The notes under the pieces are model-generated. The model was not told the origin of the DNA. It saw only the letters and a program-made list of their open reading frames with translations, and searched no databases. The position numbers and the translations under genes were made by a program. DNA of 32,290 nucleotides from Aquificota bacterium (GTDB taxonomy: Bacteria > Aquificota > Aquificia > Aquificales > Hydrogenothermaceae): contig JAADEU010000112.1 in assembly GCA_013153235.1 (NCBI GenBank), positions 1-32,290 of the forward strand, read 5' to 3'. Below, in pieces: positions 1 to 11,354 of the stretch. How positions within the stretch are numbered: the first letter of the stretch is position 1; each line of letters starts with the position of its first letter.

Positions 1-1122
1 TGTCTGGGCAGTTTCCCCTTTTATTTTTTTAAGCTGACCTTTGAATTCTTTCTGGAGGGTTTTCAGGTCTTTATTGTTTTTGACCGCTTCCTTTACTTTG
101 TTGAAGAGTTCTTCCTGTAACCTGGCTGCTTTTTCCGCCTTCAGCTTTGAAACTATTTGTGATCTGACCTTTTCTAAAGGCAGTGGTTCGGATACCTCCC
201 TGATAAATTTTATCAGGTAGTAATGCCCTTCATCTGAAACAAGGGCTATCTTTTTCTCTTTTCCAAGGAGTGGAATCTCCTGGAGAACCTTTTCAGGGAG
301 CTGTGGTTTTTTGTCGTACACAGGCTCTTCAAAAAGTTTTTTAACCCCTTTTTCTTCACTGACAGGTTTATTTTCCTTCAGTGCTTTGTAAATCTGTTTG
401 ACTTTCTGTTCTGCATTTTCCTGTCCAAGCGTCTCTATATCTATCTGGTACACGACAATCAGTTTTCCTTTTTTTCCGGCGAATTCAGAGGTGTGTTTTT
501 TATAGTATTCTTCAATTTCCTTATCCGAAGGTTTGTATTCCGGTGGTACGATTACCAGAATCTCCCCTGTTATCCTTGAGAGCTGTTTGTTTACAAATGT
601 GTCTATCTCTTCCTGGGACAGATAAAATCCAGCCCTCTGAATGGTCAGCAGATGTCGTATGGAAAGCTCCTTCCTCAGTATCTCCTCAAAGAAAGAGGGA
701 GTTAATCCTATGTTGGACAGGAATGCCAGGTATTTTTCCTTTGAAAACTGACCATTTTCTTTGAAGGCCTCTATATCAAGAAGGTAATGCTTGACTTCCT
801 CTTTTGTTGCGACCAATCCTTCTTTTTCTGCTTCCTGATAGAGGAGCTCCTGCTGTATTACGTTCCTTACCGCATCTCTGTAAATTTTCTTTTTCAGTGG
901 TGCTGTATCAATACCCTGACTTTCCATCTGGTTTGTTATGAGGTTAACCTGATAGTAAAATTCAGCCATAGGAATGTCCCTGCCGTTGACCTGGGCAATC
1001 CCCTGGATGTTTCCTGACATTTTATAAACAATCAGTGCAACAAAGGCTGTTCCTACAAAGGCAAATGTGGTGATAAAAAGTATCACCTTCATCCATTTTG
1101 ATTTTCCGATGTTAATAAACAT
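1..1122 (-). CDS. SurA/PpiD-like membrane-anchored peptidyl-prolyl isomerase/chaperone, C-terminus cut by window edge
   Basis: My reverse-strand translation is open from ATG at 1122 to position 1: MFINIGKSKWMKVILFITTFAFVGTAFVALIVYKMSGNIQGIAQVNGRDIPMAEFYYQVNLI... with one N-terminal TM and a SurA_N-like region. Missing from the ORF track because it has no stop in the window. Confidence 0.8.
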   Translation of the reverse strand, partial: MFINIGKSKWMKVILFITTFAFVGTAFVALIVYKMSGNIQGIAQVNGRDIPMAEFYYQVNLITNQMESQGIDTAPLKKKIYRDAVRNVIQQELLYQEAEKEGLVATKEEVKHYLLDIEAFKENGQFSKEKYLAFLSNIGLTPSFFEEILRKELSIRHLLTIQRAGFYLSQEEIDTFVNKQLSRITGEILVIVPPEYKPSDKEIEEYYKKHTSEFAGKKGKLIVVYQIDIETLGQENAEQKVKQIYKALKENKPVSEEKGVKKLFEEPVYDKKPQLPEKVLQEIPLLGKEKKIALVSDEGHYYLIKFIREVSEPLPLEKVRSQIVSKLKAEKAARLQEELFNKVKEAVKNNKDLKTLQKEFKGQLKKIKGETAQT

Positions 1123-1160
1123 TCAGCTCCCCTTCCTGTAATTTCAGATTAATTATTTTA

Positions 1161-1841
1161 CTACAACTCCTCTACTATCAGTCCGTCCTGAATCTTTATT
1201 ATTCTGTTTGCATATGACGCAACATTTGGGTCGTGGGTTATCAGGATGATTGTCCTTCCCTCCCTGTTGAGCCTGAGAAATATCTCCATTATCTCTTTTG
1301 CAGTTTTGGAGTCCAGGGCACCTGTTGGTTCGTCTGCAAGTATAAGCTGGGGATTATTTATCAAAGCCCTTCCTATTGCCACCCTCTGTTGCTGTCCTCC
1401 GGAAAGCTGGGAAGGTTTGTTGTTTTTTCTGTCGGCAAGACCGAGCATCTCAAGGAGTTTTTCCGCTTCCTTTTCTTTTTCTGAGAAATTTTCCCTGCTG
1501 TAAACCGCCGGTACAAGCACATTTTCTATTGCGGTGAGATAGGGAATCAGGAAAAACTGCTGGAATACAAATCCGATGTACTGGTTTCTAATCTGTGCAA
1601 GCTGGTCGTCTGACATGCTGGACACATCCTGTCCAAGGAGGTAGTATTTGCCGGATGTAGGGGTGTCAAGACATCCGATAATGTTCATAAGGGTTGTTTT
1701 TCCGGAACCTGAGGCCCCCATAATAGAGATAAACTCACCTTCGTAAACTGTCAGGGTAATACCTTTTAGTGCCTCTGTTTTTATACCGGCTGTTTCGTAA
1801 ACCTTTTTTATATTCTCCAGTTTGATTATTTCTCTTTTCAT
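1161..1841 (-). CDS. ABC transporter ATP-binding protein, MacB/LolD/FtsE-like
   Basis: Walker A GASGSGKTT, signature LSGGQQQR, Walker B LILADEPTGALD, H-loop ITHD. Confidence 0.95.
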   Translation of the reverse strand: MKREIIKLENIKKVYETAGIKTEALKGITLTVYEGEFISIMGASGSGKTTLMNIIGCLDTPTSGKYYLLGQDVSSMSDDQLAQIRNQYIGFVFQQFFLIPYLTAIENVLVPAVYSRENFSEKEKEAEKLLEMLGLADRKNNKPSQLSGGQQQRVAIGRALINNPQLILADEPTGALDSKTAKEIMEIFLRLNREGRTIILITHDPNVASYANRIIKIQDGLIVEEL

Positions 1842-3070
1842 TTAAATACCTTTGTTTTCACAGGTGCTATAAACCTGACAGCTATAACCTCCCCTTCTTT
1901 GAGGCCCTCAATGACTTCTGTGTAGTTTTCATCAATCCATCCTGTTTTTATAAATCTCTTGACAGGTTTTCCATTTTTTATCACATAAACAAACTGCTTT
2001 CCCGCCTCAAATCTTACAGCAGAGTTTGGAATAATCAGTGCGTTTTTCTTAATTCCTGCAATAATTCTGGTGTACACTGTCATCTCAGGTCTGAGATATC
2101 TGGCATACTCCTTTTTTACAGGGACTATCGCAAGGTAGTACACGATGTTCTGTTTTACCACAGGTTCAGGATAGATTTTTGTAATTTTCCCTGTAAATAT
2201 TTTGTCTGGATAGGCATCAACACTGTACTGGACAGGCTGACCGGGTTTTATTTTCCCAATGTCTGTTTCATCCACGAATATCTGAATCTCAAGTTTATCC
2301 GGTTTGAGGATTGTTACCAGTTCTGCAGCCTGCAGTCCTGCAACGAGGGTTTCGCCTTCCCTTGCCACCACATTTGCAACTATACCGTCTATCGGAGAGT
2401 AAATTTCGGTGTATGACAGTCTGATTTTTTCCTTCTCAAGTTCCTTTTCCCAGATTTTGATATCGTCCTGTGCAAGCTGTTTTTCAGTCTGGTATTCCAG
2501 CTTTAGCCTCTTGAGGGTTTCCTCAAGGGCTTTGACCTTTGCCTCTTTGGTTTTCAGTTCCCTCTGGGCCATCTCGAAATTCTCTTTGGTTGTAAATTCC
2601 TCTGCCAGAAGCTGTTTTTCCCTGTTGAATTTCCACAGTGCGTATTCGTATTCAGCCCGGGCTGACTGGAGGTTTTTCTCTGCCTCTTTTATCTTTGCAG
2701 GATAAACCTTTTCTATCTGCTGAAGTTTGTTATGGGATTTTTCCAGCTGGTACCTGATTTTTTCAATACTTTTTCTTATCTCCCTCTGGTCAATTATTGC
2801 TATCAGCTGTCCCTTTTTTACGTAATCCCCGATGTCTATGTACATCTTTTCCACGAGTCCTGTGGCCCTTGAGCCTATTTTCAGGTAAGCGTTGACCCGG
2901 GTTTTTACAATGGCAGTTGCATTTATTATGTTTCTGATTTCCCCCCTTTTGACCTTGGCGGTTTTGAGTACCTTTACCTGCTGCTTATCCGGTTTATTTT
3001 TTAACTGGTAGATGTAAAAACCTCCTCCCAGTAGGAGAAGAACTGCAATAAATATAAGGGCTTTCTTCAT
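1838..3070 (-). CDS. HlyD/MacA-family periplasmic adaptor (RND/MacA-type membrane fusion) protein
   Basis: N-terminal TM, lipoyl-like halves around a long coiled coil, 'YSPIDGIVANVVAREGETL'; 4-nt overlap with the ATPase gene. Confidence 0.92.
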   Translation of the reverse strand: MKKALIFIAVLLLLGGGFYIYQLKNKPDKQQVKVLKTAKVKRGEIRNIINATAIVKTRVNAYLKIGSRATGLVEKMYIDIGDYVKKGQLIAIIDQREIRKSIEKIRYQLEKSHNKLQQIEKVYPAKIKEAEKNLQSARAEYEYALWKFNREKQLLAEEFTTKENFEMAQRELKTKEAKVKALEETLKRLKLEYQTEKQLAQDDIKIWEKELEKEKIRLSYTEIYSPIDGIVANVVAREGETLVAGLQAAELVTILKPDKLEIQIFVDETDIGKIKPGQPVQYSVDAYPDKIFTGKITKIYPEPVVKQNIVYYLAIVPVKKEYARYLRPEMTVYTRIIAGIKKNALIIPNSAVRFEAGKQFVYVIKNGKPVKRFIKTGWIDENYTEVIEGLKEGEVIAVRFIAPVKTKVFK

Positions 3071-4332
3071 CTGCTGTTACCTTCCTCAGAGAGGTTTTTT
3101 ATTCCCATTTCCCTCTCCATCATGGCTCTGGTTACAGCTATGTTGAGAAGGGACTGGATGTATGTTTCTTTGGCTGAGGCCAGCGCACTTTCTGCCGTAA
3201 CCAGAGATATAATGTCTCCTTTTCCGGCCCTGTATTCCCCAAGGGCCTGTCTGTAGTTTTCCTCAGCCTCTTTTAGCAGTGTCTTTGCAACATCGAGGTT
3301 TCTGTATGCGGATTTCAGGTCCAGATAGTAGCTGTAGAGATTCAGCCGAATCTGTCTTTTCAGCTCCTGTATCCTGTACCTGTAGTATCTTTCATTTTCC
3401 TTTGAGGATAGATAATTGTAATACCTCTGCAGTCCACTGAATATGGTCCAGCTCAGGCCTATTCTTGTGACGTTGTAGCTATCTGAATCTCCGTACAGTG
3501 AGTTGTAATCCCTGTTTTCTGAGAAACTCAGGAAAACAGAAGGGGTAAAGCTAAGCATCGACTGGAGGGTTTGCATCCTGGCGGCCTTTAACTGGTAATT
3601 ATACTGCCTGAATACAGGCCTTTTGAAGGCAATTTCCTCTATGGTCTTAAAGGGTGGTATATGGTCCTTTTCGAATCTTTTCAGGTAGTCCGGTTCAGGG
3701 GAGCTGTCTGTGTCCAGAGGCAGTCCCATAAGGCTGTTAAGCTCTGCAATTGATTTTTTGTAGTTATTCTCCGCAGCCTCAAGCTGGTACCGGACATTTT
3801 CATACCTTACCTTTGCCTGTAGATAATCTGCTTTTGTAACAAGCCCCAGCCTGAGTTTCTTTTTTGCCATCTGGTAGTTTTTTTCTGCTGCCTTTAGCTG
3901 TGTTCTTCTCACATTAACAATTTCCCTGTTGGCAGCAGCCAGATAGTATGTTTTCTTTACCTGATAGATGATGTCCAGAACCGTTTCCTGAAAATCCTCT
4001 TTTCTGGAGGAAAACAGGTATTTTTTTATCCTGGTGAGCATTATGCTCTGTCCAGAGTCGTATATGTTCCATGTGATACCGATAGAATAGCTCCTTGAGA
4101 AATAATCGTCCGGCTCGTATCCAGAATATCTGGAGTATGTGTAGTTGAAGCTCACAGAAGGGAGTAGATTGCCATAACTGGAGTAGTAATCGTACCTCTG
4201 GGTCAGGAGAAAGGCCCTTTCCTGTTTTATGTATGGGTGGTTTTTGAGGGCAAGCTCCATAGCTTTATCCAGGGTAAGCCCGTAAGATATACCTGTAAAA
4301 ATAAGCAAAAAAATAAAAAACCTGTGCATCAC
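3067..4332 (-). CDS. TolC-family outer membrane efflux protein
   Basis: Signal peptide and duplicated long-helix architecture ('LDKAMELALKNHPYIKQERA', 'AEENYRQALGEYRAGKGDIISLVTAESAL'); overlaps the adaptor gene by 4 nt. Confidence 0.92.
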   Translation of the reverse strand: MMHRFFIFLLIFTGISYGLTLDKAMELALKNHPYIKQERAFLLTQRYDYYSSYGNLLPSVSFNYTYSRYSGYEPDDYFSRSYSIGITWNIYDSGQSIMLTRIKKYLFSSRKEDFQETVLDIIYQVKKTYYLAAANREIVNVRRTQLKAAEKNYQMAKKKLRLGLVTKADYLQAKVRYENVRYQLEAAENNYKKSIAELNSLMGLPLDTDSSPEPDYLKRFEKDHIPPFKTIEEIAFKRPVFRQYNYQLKAARMQTLQSMLSFTPSVFLSFSENRDYNSLYGDSDSYNVTRIGLSWTIFSGLQRYYNYLSSKENERYYRYRIQELKRQIRLNLYSYYLDLKSAYRNLDVAKTLLKEAEENYRQALGEYRAGKGDIISLVTAESALASAKETYIQSLLNIAVTRAMMEREMGIKNLSEEGNSR

Positions 4333-4838
4333 TATATTACGCTCTGCTCAGCAAGATTTTTTAGTTTCTCAAACTGCTCCTTTGTGAGGGCGTTCTGTAT
4401 GGTTCTGACCTCTTTAATGTTATAGACTGTCAGCTCTGCTTTTTCTTTGGCTATTTCCACAATGAGGTCCCTGATTTTCTTTGCATCCCCGCCGTTGAGA
4501 ACCAGGTCGTTTAACTGGTCTTCCTTTTCCCTGATACTTCTTGCAAGCTCAACCATCTTGCTGTAGTACTTTGAATAAAATCTGTTTATTGCCTTTAGCT
4601 GTTCATCTGTAAGACCGAGCTGATTCTTGTATTTTTTCAGTACAGGTACAAAATTGAACCTTTTTGTCAGGAAGTAGCTGTCCATCCAGCTATCATCATT
4701 GAGCTGGTCAATGGTCAGTGTGATTTCCTCCTGTTCCTGATTTTGCTGTTGCTGCTCCGTCTGGGAAAAGGCAACGGACATAGAAAGAACAAGAGACAGG
4801 AAAATCAGCAGTTTCTTCACCTTTATTAACCTCGTCAA
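4332..4838 (-). CDS. Spy/CpxP-like (LTxxQ) periplasmic helical protein
   Basis: Signal peptide; 'YKNQLGLTDEQLKAINRFYSKYY' and 'NALTKEQFEKLKNL' LTxxQ-like motifs; abuts the TolC gene. Confidence 0.65.
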   Translation of the reverse strand: MTRLIKVKKLLIFLSLVLSMSVAFSQTEQQQQNQEQEEITLTIDQLNDDSWMDSYFLTKRFNFVPVLKKYKNQLGLTDEQLKAINRFYSKYYSKMVELARSIREKEDQLNDLVLNGGDAKKIRDLIVEIAKEKAELTVYNIKEVRTIQNALTKEQFEKLKNLAEQSVI

Positions 4839-4937
4839 TCAGTTTGTTTTAAAAATTATACTCCAATCACAAATTAGGATTAAAGTTGATAATAGCTTAT
4901 AATATTATTTTCTTAAAAATGCTGGAGGTTGAATGTC

Positions 4938-7781
4938 TTGGAATGGAAGGACACCCTGAATCTGCCTAAGACTGCTTTTCCGATGAAGGGTAATCTGCCC
5001 AATAGGGAGCCGGAGATACTGAAAAAATGGCATGAGATTAATCTGTACTCAAGGTTAAGGGAAGAGAGGAAGGGCAGGGATAAATACATCCTCCACGATG
5101 GACCTCCTTATGCAAATGGACATATACACCTCGGGCATGCCTTAAATAAAATACTGAAGGATATACTCGTTAAATACGCCTCAATGACAGGAAAGGATGC
5201 CCCTTTTGTTCCAGGCTGGGACTGTCATGGACTTCCGATAGAGCAGCAGGTGGAAAAACAGCTGAAAAGCCAGAAGATAAAGAAGGAAGAGATACCAAAG
5301 GCCCAGTTCAGAAAAATGTGCAGGGAGTATGCATCCAAATTTGTTGAGATTCAAAAAGAAGAGTTTATCAGACTGGGAATAATTGGAAACTGGGAAAAAC
5401 CATACCTCACAATGAGACCTTCATATCAGGCACAGGAAATCAGGGAACTGGGAAAGATATTTAACTCAGGTATAGCCTACAGGGGAAAGAAACCTGTTTA
5501 CTGGTGTATTTACGACAGAACCGCTGAGGCTGAGGCAGAGGTTGAGTACGCAGAGAAAAAAGACCCTTCAATTTATGTGGCCTTTGAGCTTGTAGAACCT
5601 CCAGAAGGGATAAAGGAAAAAACCTATGCTGTGATATGGACAACCACCCCCTGGACACTCCCTGCAAACCTGGGGATTATGGTGGGTCCTGATTATGATT
5701 ATGTCTTTTATAAATCAGGTGATAGGGTTTACATCATTGCCCAGGAACTACTTGAAAGTTTCAGGGAGAAGACAGGTATAGAAGGACAGGTGGTAAAAAC
5801 AGTTAAAGGCAGAGAACTTGAATTCCTTGAGTACAGACATCCGTTTATTGACAGGATTTCAAAGATTTATCTGTCTGAATTTGTGGAGCTTGGAACAGGT
5901 ACAGGGCTTGTACATATGGCACCTGGTCACGGACAGGAGGACTACATCATAGGCCAGAGATACGGTGTGGAACCGTTTGCACCTGTTGATGACAGTGGTA
6001 GATTCACAGATGAAGCCCCTGAATTTATACAGGGACTCAGGGTTTTTGATGCTAACCAGCCTATTATAGAAAAACTCCAGGAAACCGGGGCACTGCTTTA
6101 CCACGAAACGATAAAACACTCGTACCCCCACTGCTGGAGGTGTAAGAATCCTGTTATCTTCAGGGCCACACCCCAGTGGTTTATTTCCATGGATGCAATA
6201 CTTGAAAATGGGAACACCCTCAGAGGGGAAGCAATCAGAGAGATAGAGAGGGTTAAATGGATACCGGAATGGGGTGAGAATAGAATAAAATCTATGGTGG
6301 AAAACAGGCCTGACTGGTGTATATCAAGGCAGAGGAGCTGGGGTGTTCCGATAGCCGTCTTTTACTGCAAAAAATGCGGCGAGACCATAAGTGATATGGA
6401 AGTCTTTGAACATGTGGCCTCCCTTGTTGAGAATGACCCTTACGGTGCCGATATATGGTTTGAAAAAAGCCCAAAAGAGCTTTTACCTGAAGGTTTCAGA
6501 TGTCCTAAATGTGGTTCTGATGAGTTTGATAAGGAAGAAGACATACTTGATGTCTGGTTTGACTCAGGTGTTTCCCATGCTGCGGTACTGAAGGGTAACT
6601 TCTGGGAGGAACTCAGATGGCCGGCGGATATGTACCTTGAGGGCTCAGACCAGCACAGGGGATGGTTCCAGTCTTCCCTTCTGGAAGGTGTTGCTTCTTA
6701 TGGCAGGGCACCTTACGACAGTGTACTGACCCACGGTTTTATACTGGATGAAAAAGGTAGAAAGATGTCCAAATCCCTGGGTAATGTGATAGCCCCGGAA
6801 AAAGTAATAAAACAGTACGGTGCCGATATACTCAGGTTGTGGGTGGTGTCAGAAGATTACACCGAAGATATTAAAATCGGTATGAACCTCCTTAAAGGTA
6901 TTGCCGACGATTATAGAAAAATCAGAAATACGTTCAGATACTTCCTTGGAAACCTGTACGATTTTAATCCGGAAACAGACTCCGTTCCTTACGACCAGAT
7001 GCTGGAGATTGACAGATGGATGCTTTCAAGACTCCAGAGGGTCATAGACCTGTCCCACGCTTCTTACTCTAACCACAGATTCCACAGGATATACCACGAA
7101 ATAAAAAGGTTTATGATTGTTGACCTGTCTGCGATATATCTGGACATACTGAAGGACAGACTGTACGTTTACGCACCTGATAGTGTGGAAAGAAGGTCTG
7201 CACAGACTGTGCTGTACAATCTCCTGACATCCCTGGCAAAGATGCTTGCCCCTATTCTTTCGTTCACCATGGAGGAGATATGGGGATATGTCAGGGAGAT
7301 AAACACAAATGTAAGGGAAAGCATACATCTTGAGGAGATGCCTGTTCTCAATCAGGACGTGGTAAATCCGGAACTTGAAAAGATATACCAACAACTGCTA
7401 AGAATAAGGGACGATGTTTTGAAGGCTCTTGAAGAAGCAAGGAAAGAGGACATTATCAGACATCCATACGAGGCAAGGGTTATACTCAATCTTCCTGACG
7501 AGTACAGAAAACTTGTTGAAGAGAGGATAGACTGGATTAAATTTTTCTTTACCGTTTCGCAGGTGGAGCTCTCTGATAAACCAGAGGGCAGAGTGGTTAT
7601 TGAAGGGGAAAATGTGAAGGGTTCTGTGGTTGCTGTGGACAGAGCCAGAGGTGAAAAGTGTCCAAGATGCTGGATTTATGATGAATCTGTAGGTAGAGAT
7701 GGCCAGAGGGTCTGCGATAGATGTGCCAGTCAGCTTGAAAAGATGAAAATAGATATCAATCAGATAGAGGAGGTTCAATGA
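4938..7781 (+). CDS. ileS: Isoleucyl-tRNA synthetase
   Basis: HIGH-type '[12 protein letters not shown]', 'KMSKSLGN', editing domain, C-terminal zinc knuckle CPRCW...CDRC. TTG at 4938 preferred over the track's TTG at 4929 because GGAGG at 4924-4928 then sits 9 nt upstream. Confidence 0.97.
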   Translation: MEWKDTLNLPKTAFPMKGNLPNREPEILKKWHEINLYSRLREERKGRDKYILHDGPPYANGHIHLGHALNKILKDILVKYASMTGKDAPFVPGWDCHGLPIEQQVEKQLKSQKIKKEEIPKAQFRKMCREYASKFVEIQKEEFIRLGIIGNWEKPYLTMRPSYQAQEIRELGKIFNSGIAYRGKKPVYWCIYDRTAEAEAEVEYAEKKDPSIYVAFELVEPPEGIKEKTYAVIWTTTPWTLPANLGIMVGPDYDYVFYKSGDRVYIIAQELLESFREKTGIEGQVVKTVKGRELEFLEYRHPFIDRISKIYLSEFVELGTGTGLVHMAPGHGQEDYIIGQRYGVEPFAPVDDSGRFTDEAPEFIQGLRVFDANQPIIEKLQETGALLYHETIKHSYPHCWRCKNPVIFRATPQWFISMDAILENGNTLRGEAIREIERVKWIPEWGENRIKSMVENRPDWCISRQRSWGVPIAVFYCKKCGETISDMEVFEHVASLVENDPYGADIWFEKSPKELLPEGFRCPKCGSDEFDKEEDILDVWFDSGVSHAAVLKGNFWEELRWPADMYLEGSDQHRGWFQSSLLEGVASYGRAPYDSVLTHGFILDEKGRKMSKSLGNVIAPEKVIKQYGADILRLWVVSEDYTEDIKIGMNLLKGIADDYRKIRNTFRYFLGNLYDFNPETDSVPYDQMLEIDRWMLSRLQRVIDLSHASYSNHRFHRIYHEIKRFMIVDLSAIYLDILKDRLYVYAPDSVERRSAQTVLYNLLTSLAKMLAPILSFTMEEIWGYVREINTNVRESIHLEEMPVLNQDVVNPELEKIYQQLLRIRDDVLKALEEARKEDIIRHPYEARVILNLPDEYRKLVEERIDWIKFFFTVSQVELSDKPEGRVVIEGENVKGSVVAVDRARGEKCPRCWIYDESVGRDGQRVCDRCASQLEKMKIDINQIEEVQ

Positions 7782-8068
7782 AAAAATCAGACCTTATTGA
7801 TGTGATTGCAGAGGAATTTCCTGAACTGGACAGGAAAACCGTGGCGAAAATTGTTAACGGTACCTTTGAGGCCATGATTGAAGGTCTGGCGGAAGGTAAG
7901 AGGATAGAAATCAGGGGTCTCGGTACATTCAGGGTAAAGTCAAGACCGGGAAAAGTTGCAAGGAATCCCCGTACAGGAGAAAAGATTCAGGTTCCACCTA
8001 AAAAGGTAGTTCATTTCAAAATCGGAAAGGTTTTGAAGGCCAGATTAAATGCAAGGGCGGAGGTTTAA
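7778..8068 (+). CDS. HU/IHF-family DNA-binding protein
   Basis: '[46 protein letters not shown]' is the HU/IHF signature; 4-nt overlap with ileS. Confidence 0.96.
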   Translation: MKKSDLIDVIAEEFPELDRKTVAKIVNGTFEAMIEGLAEGKRIEIRGLGTFRVKSRPGKVARNPRTGEKIQVPPKKVVHFKIGKVLKARLNARAEV

Positions 8069-9933
8069 TCCTCCCCCACCTTTGACCTTTTCATTTTTTC
8101 AAGGTAAATCATTATTGCCGTGATGGCTGCCGGAGTAATGCCTTCGAGTCTTGCAGCATGACCGAGGGTCATAGGCTTTGCTGCAGATAGTTTCTGGACG
8201 ACCTCTTTTGTCAGTCCTGCAATTTTAGAGTAATCTATATCCTCAGGCAGTTTTATATTTTCAAGATGTCTCATCTTTTCGTTGAGTTTCCTTTCCCTCT
8301 CAAAGTACCCTGAGTATTTGACATTTATATCTATCTCTTCCCTTACATACTGGCTTTCAGGCAGTTCCACGCCTGATTCCTCCAGCTTTTTAAAGTCCAC
8401 ATCAGGCCTCTTCAGATATTCAAAGACGGTTACGGTTTTTTCTCCCACTTTTATTTTTTCCTCCCTGTACCTTTCCAGCCACCTGTTTATTTCCTTTTCC
8501 ATCTCATCTGCAAGTCTGTACTCCTCTTCCGTCAGCATTCCTATGGAATAGGCCTTTCTGTACAGTCTTAAAATCGGGTTATCCTGCCTCAGGTGTAGTC
8601 TGTACTCTGCCCTTGATGTAAACAGTCTGTATGGCTCAATAACCCCCCGTGTTGTCAGGTCATCAATCATAACCCCGATGTATCCCTCGTCCCTCCTTAT
8701 ATAGACAGGTTCCTTTCCTCTGGCCCTCAGGGCAGCATTTATTCCGGCCAGTATACCCTGTCCTGCAGCCTCCTCGTATCCTGTGGTACCGTTGAAGTTA
8801 CCTGCGTGGTAAAGCCCTTTTATTCTTTTTGTTTCAAGTGTAGGGTACAGCTCTGTTGGAGGGACTATGTCGTACTCTATTGCATATGCAGGCTTGAGCA
8901 ACACCACATTCTCAAGACCGGGGATAGACCTGTACATCTCCCACTGGACTTCTTCAGGAAGGGATGTTGAGAGGCCGTTTGGGTATATGCTTATACCATC
9001 CCGGGTCTCAGGCTCAAGCCAGACGGTATGTCTCTCTTTGTTCTCAAACTTGACAATTTTATCTTCTATGGAAGGGCAGTACCGCGGTCCTACACCTGTT
9101 ATAGCTCCGCCGTAAAGTGCCGTTCTATGGAGGTTTTCCCTTATAATCCTGTGGGTTTCAGGGGTGGTGTATGTAATATAACAGGGAATCTGTTGTTTCT
9201 GTCCCTCTCTGAACCAGTACGTACCGGCAGGTTCTGTCCAGAATGAAAACTTCGGTGGTGGCTCATCCCCTGGAGCTTCCTCCAGTCCGGAAAAATCTAT
9301 CGTCCTCTTATCAAGTCTTGCCGGGGTACCGGTTTTGAACCTCTGGAGGGGGAAACCTGCCCTTCTGTAGAACTGGGGTAGCTTATTTGCCGGTTTTTCC
9401 TCCATCCTGCCTGCAGGTATCTGCCTGTCCCCTATGTGTATTACCCCTTCAAGAAACGTTCCTGCCGTCACAACCACAGATTTGGCCTTTATCCTGATTC
9501 TGCCGTCAACCTCTACACCTTCTACCTCATTGCTGTTTTTCTTCAGGAAAATGTCTGTGGCTTCTCCTTCTATAACAGTCAGGTTCTCTGTATTTGAAAC
9601 CCTGTTTACCATGTATTTTCTATACTCTTCTTTGTCGGCCTGTGCCCGTGGGGACCTGACTGCAGGCCCTTTTCTGGTGTTCAGTGTTTTGTACTGGAGC
9701 CCTGTTGCGTCTATGGCCCTTCCCATCTCACCACCAAGGGCATCAACCTCCCTTACCACTATACCTTTGGCAATTCCACCGATTGCCGGATTACAGGGCA
9801 TAAGTCCGATTTTTTCCCTGTCCATTGTTATCAGAGCAGTTTTTGCCCCCAGTTTTGCAGCTGCCAGTGCTGCCTCAATACCGGCATGACCACCACCTAT
9901 CACAACAACATCAAACTCTGTATCGTAAATCAT
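8065..9933 (-). CDS. mnmG: tRNA uridine-5-carboxymethylaminomethyl(34) synthesis enzyme MnmG (GidA)
   Basis: '[22 protein letters not shown]', '[13 protein letters not shown]', '[16 protein letters not shown]', '[21 protein letters not shown]'. Confidence 0.98.
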   Translation of the reverse strand: MIYDTEFDVVVIGGGHAGIEAALAAAKLGAKTALITMDREKIGLMPCNPAIGGIAKGIVVREVDALGGEMGRAIDATGLQYKTLNTRKGPAVRSPRAQADKEEYRKYMVNRVSNTENLTVIEGEATDIFLKKNSNEVEGVEVDGRIRIKAKSVVVTAGTFLEGVIHIGDRQIPAGRMEEKPANKLPQFYRRAGFPLQRFKTGTPARLDKRTIDFSGLEEAPGDEPPPKFSFWTEPAGTYWFREGQKQQIPCYITYTTPETHRIIRENLHRTALYGGAITGVGPRYCPSIEDKIVKFENKERHTVWLEPETRDGISIYPNGLSTSLPEEVQWEMYRSIPGLENVVLLKPAYAIEYDIVPPTELYPTLETKRIKGLYHAGNFNGTTGYEEAAGQGILAGINAALRARGKEPVYIRRDEGYIGVMIDDLTTRGVIEPYRLFTSRAEYRLHLRQDNPILRLYRKAYSIGMLTEEEYRLADEMEKEINRWLERYREEKIKVGEKTVTVFEYLKRPDVDFKKLEESGVELPESQYVREEIDINVKYSGYFERERKLNEKMRHLENIKLPEDIDYSKIAGLTKEVVQKLSAAKPMTLGHAARLEGITPAAITAIMIYLEKMKRSKVGED

Positions 9934-10088
9934 TTACAGCCCTCATCTTTTATTGTGGAAGGAAAATAATATATGAAATCTTATGCCTGTGACAACATCC
10001 ATAACAGAAATATATCCTGTATGTTTGCAATACATTTTCCGAATTATTAACTTTATACTCAGATTATAAAAAATGGAGGGTAGCTGTC

Positions 10089-11354
10089 ATGAAAAGAGTG
10101 GTGGCTCTTATGGGCATCTTTTTATTAATCTGGGAGGCTTCCTACAGCATTCCTGTGTTTGCACGGCAGTATAAGGTAAGCTGTAATACTTGCCATGCCG
10201 CTTATCCAAGGTTAAACAGTTACGGTGAGAAATTTGTTGAAGATAACCTGAGAATGCCAAACTGGAAGGATACAACGGTAAAAACCGGGGACAGTATGCT
10301 GTATCTGCCGGCTGAGGTTCCATTTGCAATAAGGGCGATGGCATACGCCCAGCTCAGACAGGGGAAATACATAGACCCGGTAACCGGTGAAAGCAAGAAG
10401 GCCGACACAGACTTTCAGGCACCGTATATGATAAAACTCCTATCCAGTGCTCCTATCTCAGAGCATATCTCCTATTACTTTTATGCAATACTTGCAGAAA
10501 AAGGGGAAAACGGCAAGATTATCGTAGAGGACGCATATTTCAGATACGGTAATCTGGCAGATACAGGTGTGGATTTTATGCTGGGGCAGTTCCAGATATC
10601 CGACCTGATGTTCCCACGGGAACTGAGGCTGACATTCCAGGATTATATGATTTACAGGATGGCCGGAATCACCTACGATAGGGGAGTCCTCTTTTCAAAG
10701 GGTTTTGGTAATCTGTCCGTTGATGTTGGGGTTGTAAACGGTAATGGAATCAAGGATAACTATTCCATAAACTCTCCCGGATACCAGAGACCTGACCATA
10801 TGTTTGACAACGATAGGAGGAAAACCGTTTTTGGAAGGGTTGGTATTGACCTTGATTTTGCATCACCGGGGGTCTTTGGACTGTACGGAAGGCACAAAAC
10901 AAGACAGCTTGCAGATGCAGGAACGATTGAAGGTAGTAGATACGCAGATAAAAAAATTATTGGATTTGATGTTTCAGGGGATGTTAACGGAAGAATTTAC
11001 TGGTTTGGCCAGTATCTGTACAATGACTGGGGAAAATTCATAGATGACACACCAGGTAAGACTTACAGGTGGTGGGGAATGTTTGCCGGTGTAGATTACA
11101 TCTATTCGGACAGGGTGGTTCTGTCAGCCCTTTATAACTACGCAGATGCCGGAGACTTTGATAATACTTCCACTGTGTTTGAGGGGATTAATATCAACAC
11201 CCTCACCGTAGCATACACCTACTATTTTGCAAGAAATGTAAAGGGCATTGTGGAGGCTACCTACGACTTTTTACCCAAGGATAATGATGCTGACTTTGTA
11301 GGTCACGAAACGAAAGAGGGTTACATACTTATCGGTTTTGATGCTGCATTTTAA
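10089..11354 (+). CDS. Outer-membrane beta-barrel (porin-like) protein with a single N-terminal c-type heme motif
   Basis: Signal peptide, then 'YKVSCNTCHAAYPRLNSYGEKF' (CXXCH), alternating beta-strand-like sequence and a terminal aromatic residue ('GYILIGFDAAF'). Confidence 0.75.
   Translation: MKRVVALMGIFLLIWEASYSIPVFARQYKVSCNTCHAAYPRLNSYGEKFVEDNLRMPNWKDTTVKTGDSMLYLPAEVPFAIRAMAYAQLRQGKYIDPVTGESKKADTDFQAPYMIKLLSSAPISEHISYYFYAILAEKGENGKIIVEDAYFRYGNLADTGVDFMLGQFQISDLMFPRELRLTFQDYMIYRMAGITYDRGVLFSKGFGNLSVDVGVVNGNGIKDNYSINSPGYQRPDHMFDNDRRKTVFGRVGIDLDFASPGVFGLYGRHKTRQLADAGTIEGSRYADKKIIGFDVSGDVNGRIYWFGQYLYNDWGKFIDDTPGKTYRWWGMFAGVDYIYSDRVVLSALYNYADAGDFDNTSTVFEGININTLTVAYTYYFARNVKGIVEATYDFLPKDNDADFVGHETKEGYILIGFDAAF

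Noticed and set aside
543-1017. Two short plus-strand ORFs near the left edge
   Set aside because: Antisense to the long minus-strand PpiD/SurA-like reading frame that continues past the window edge.
9434-9889. 151-aa plus-strand ORF antisense to mnmG
   Set aside because: Completely within mnmG; no domain or ribosome-binding support.
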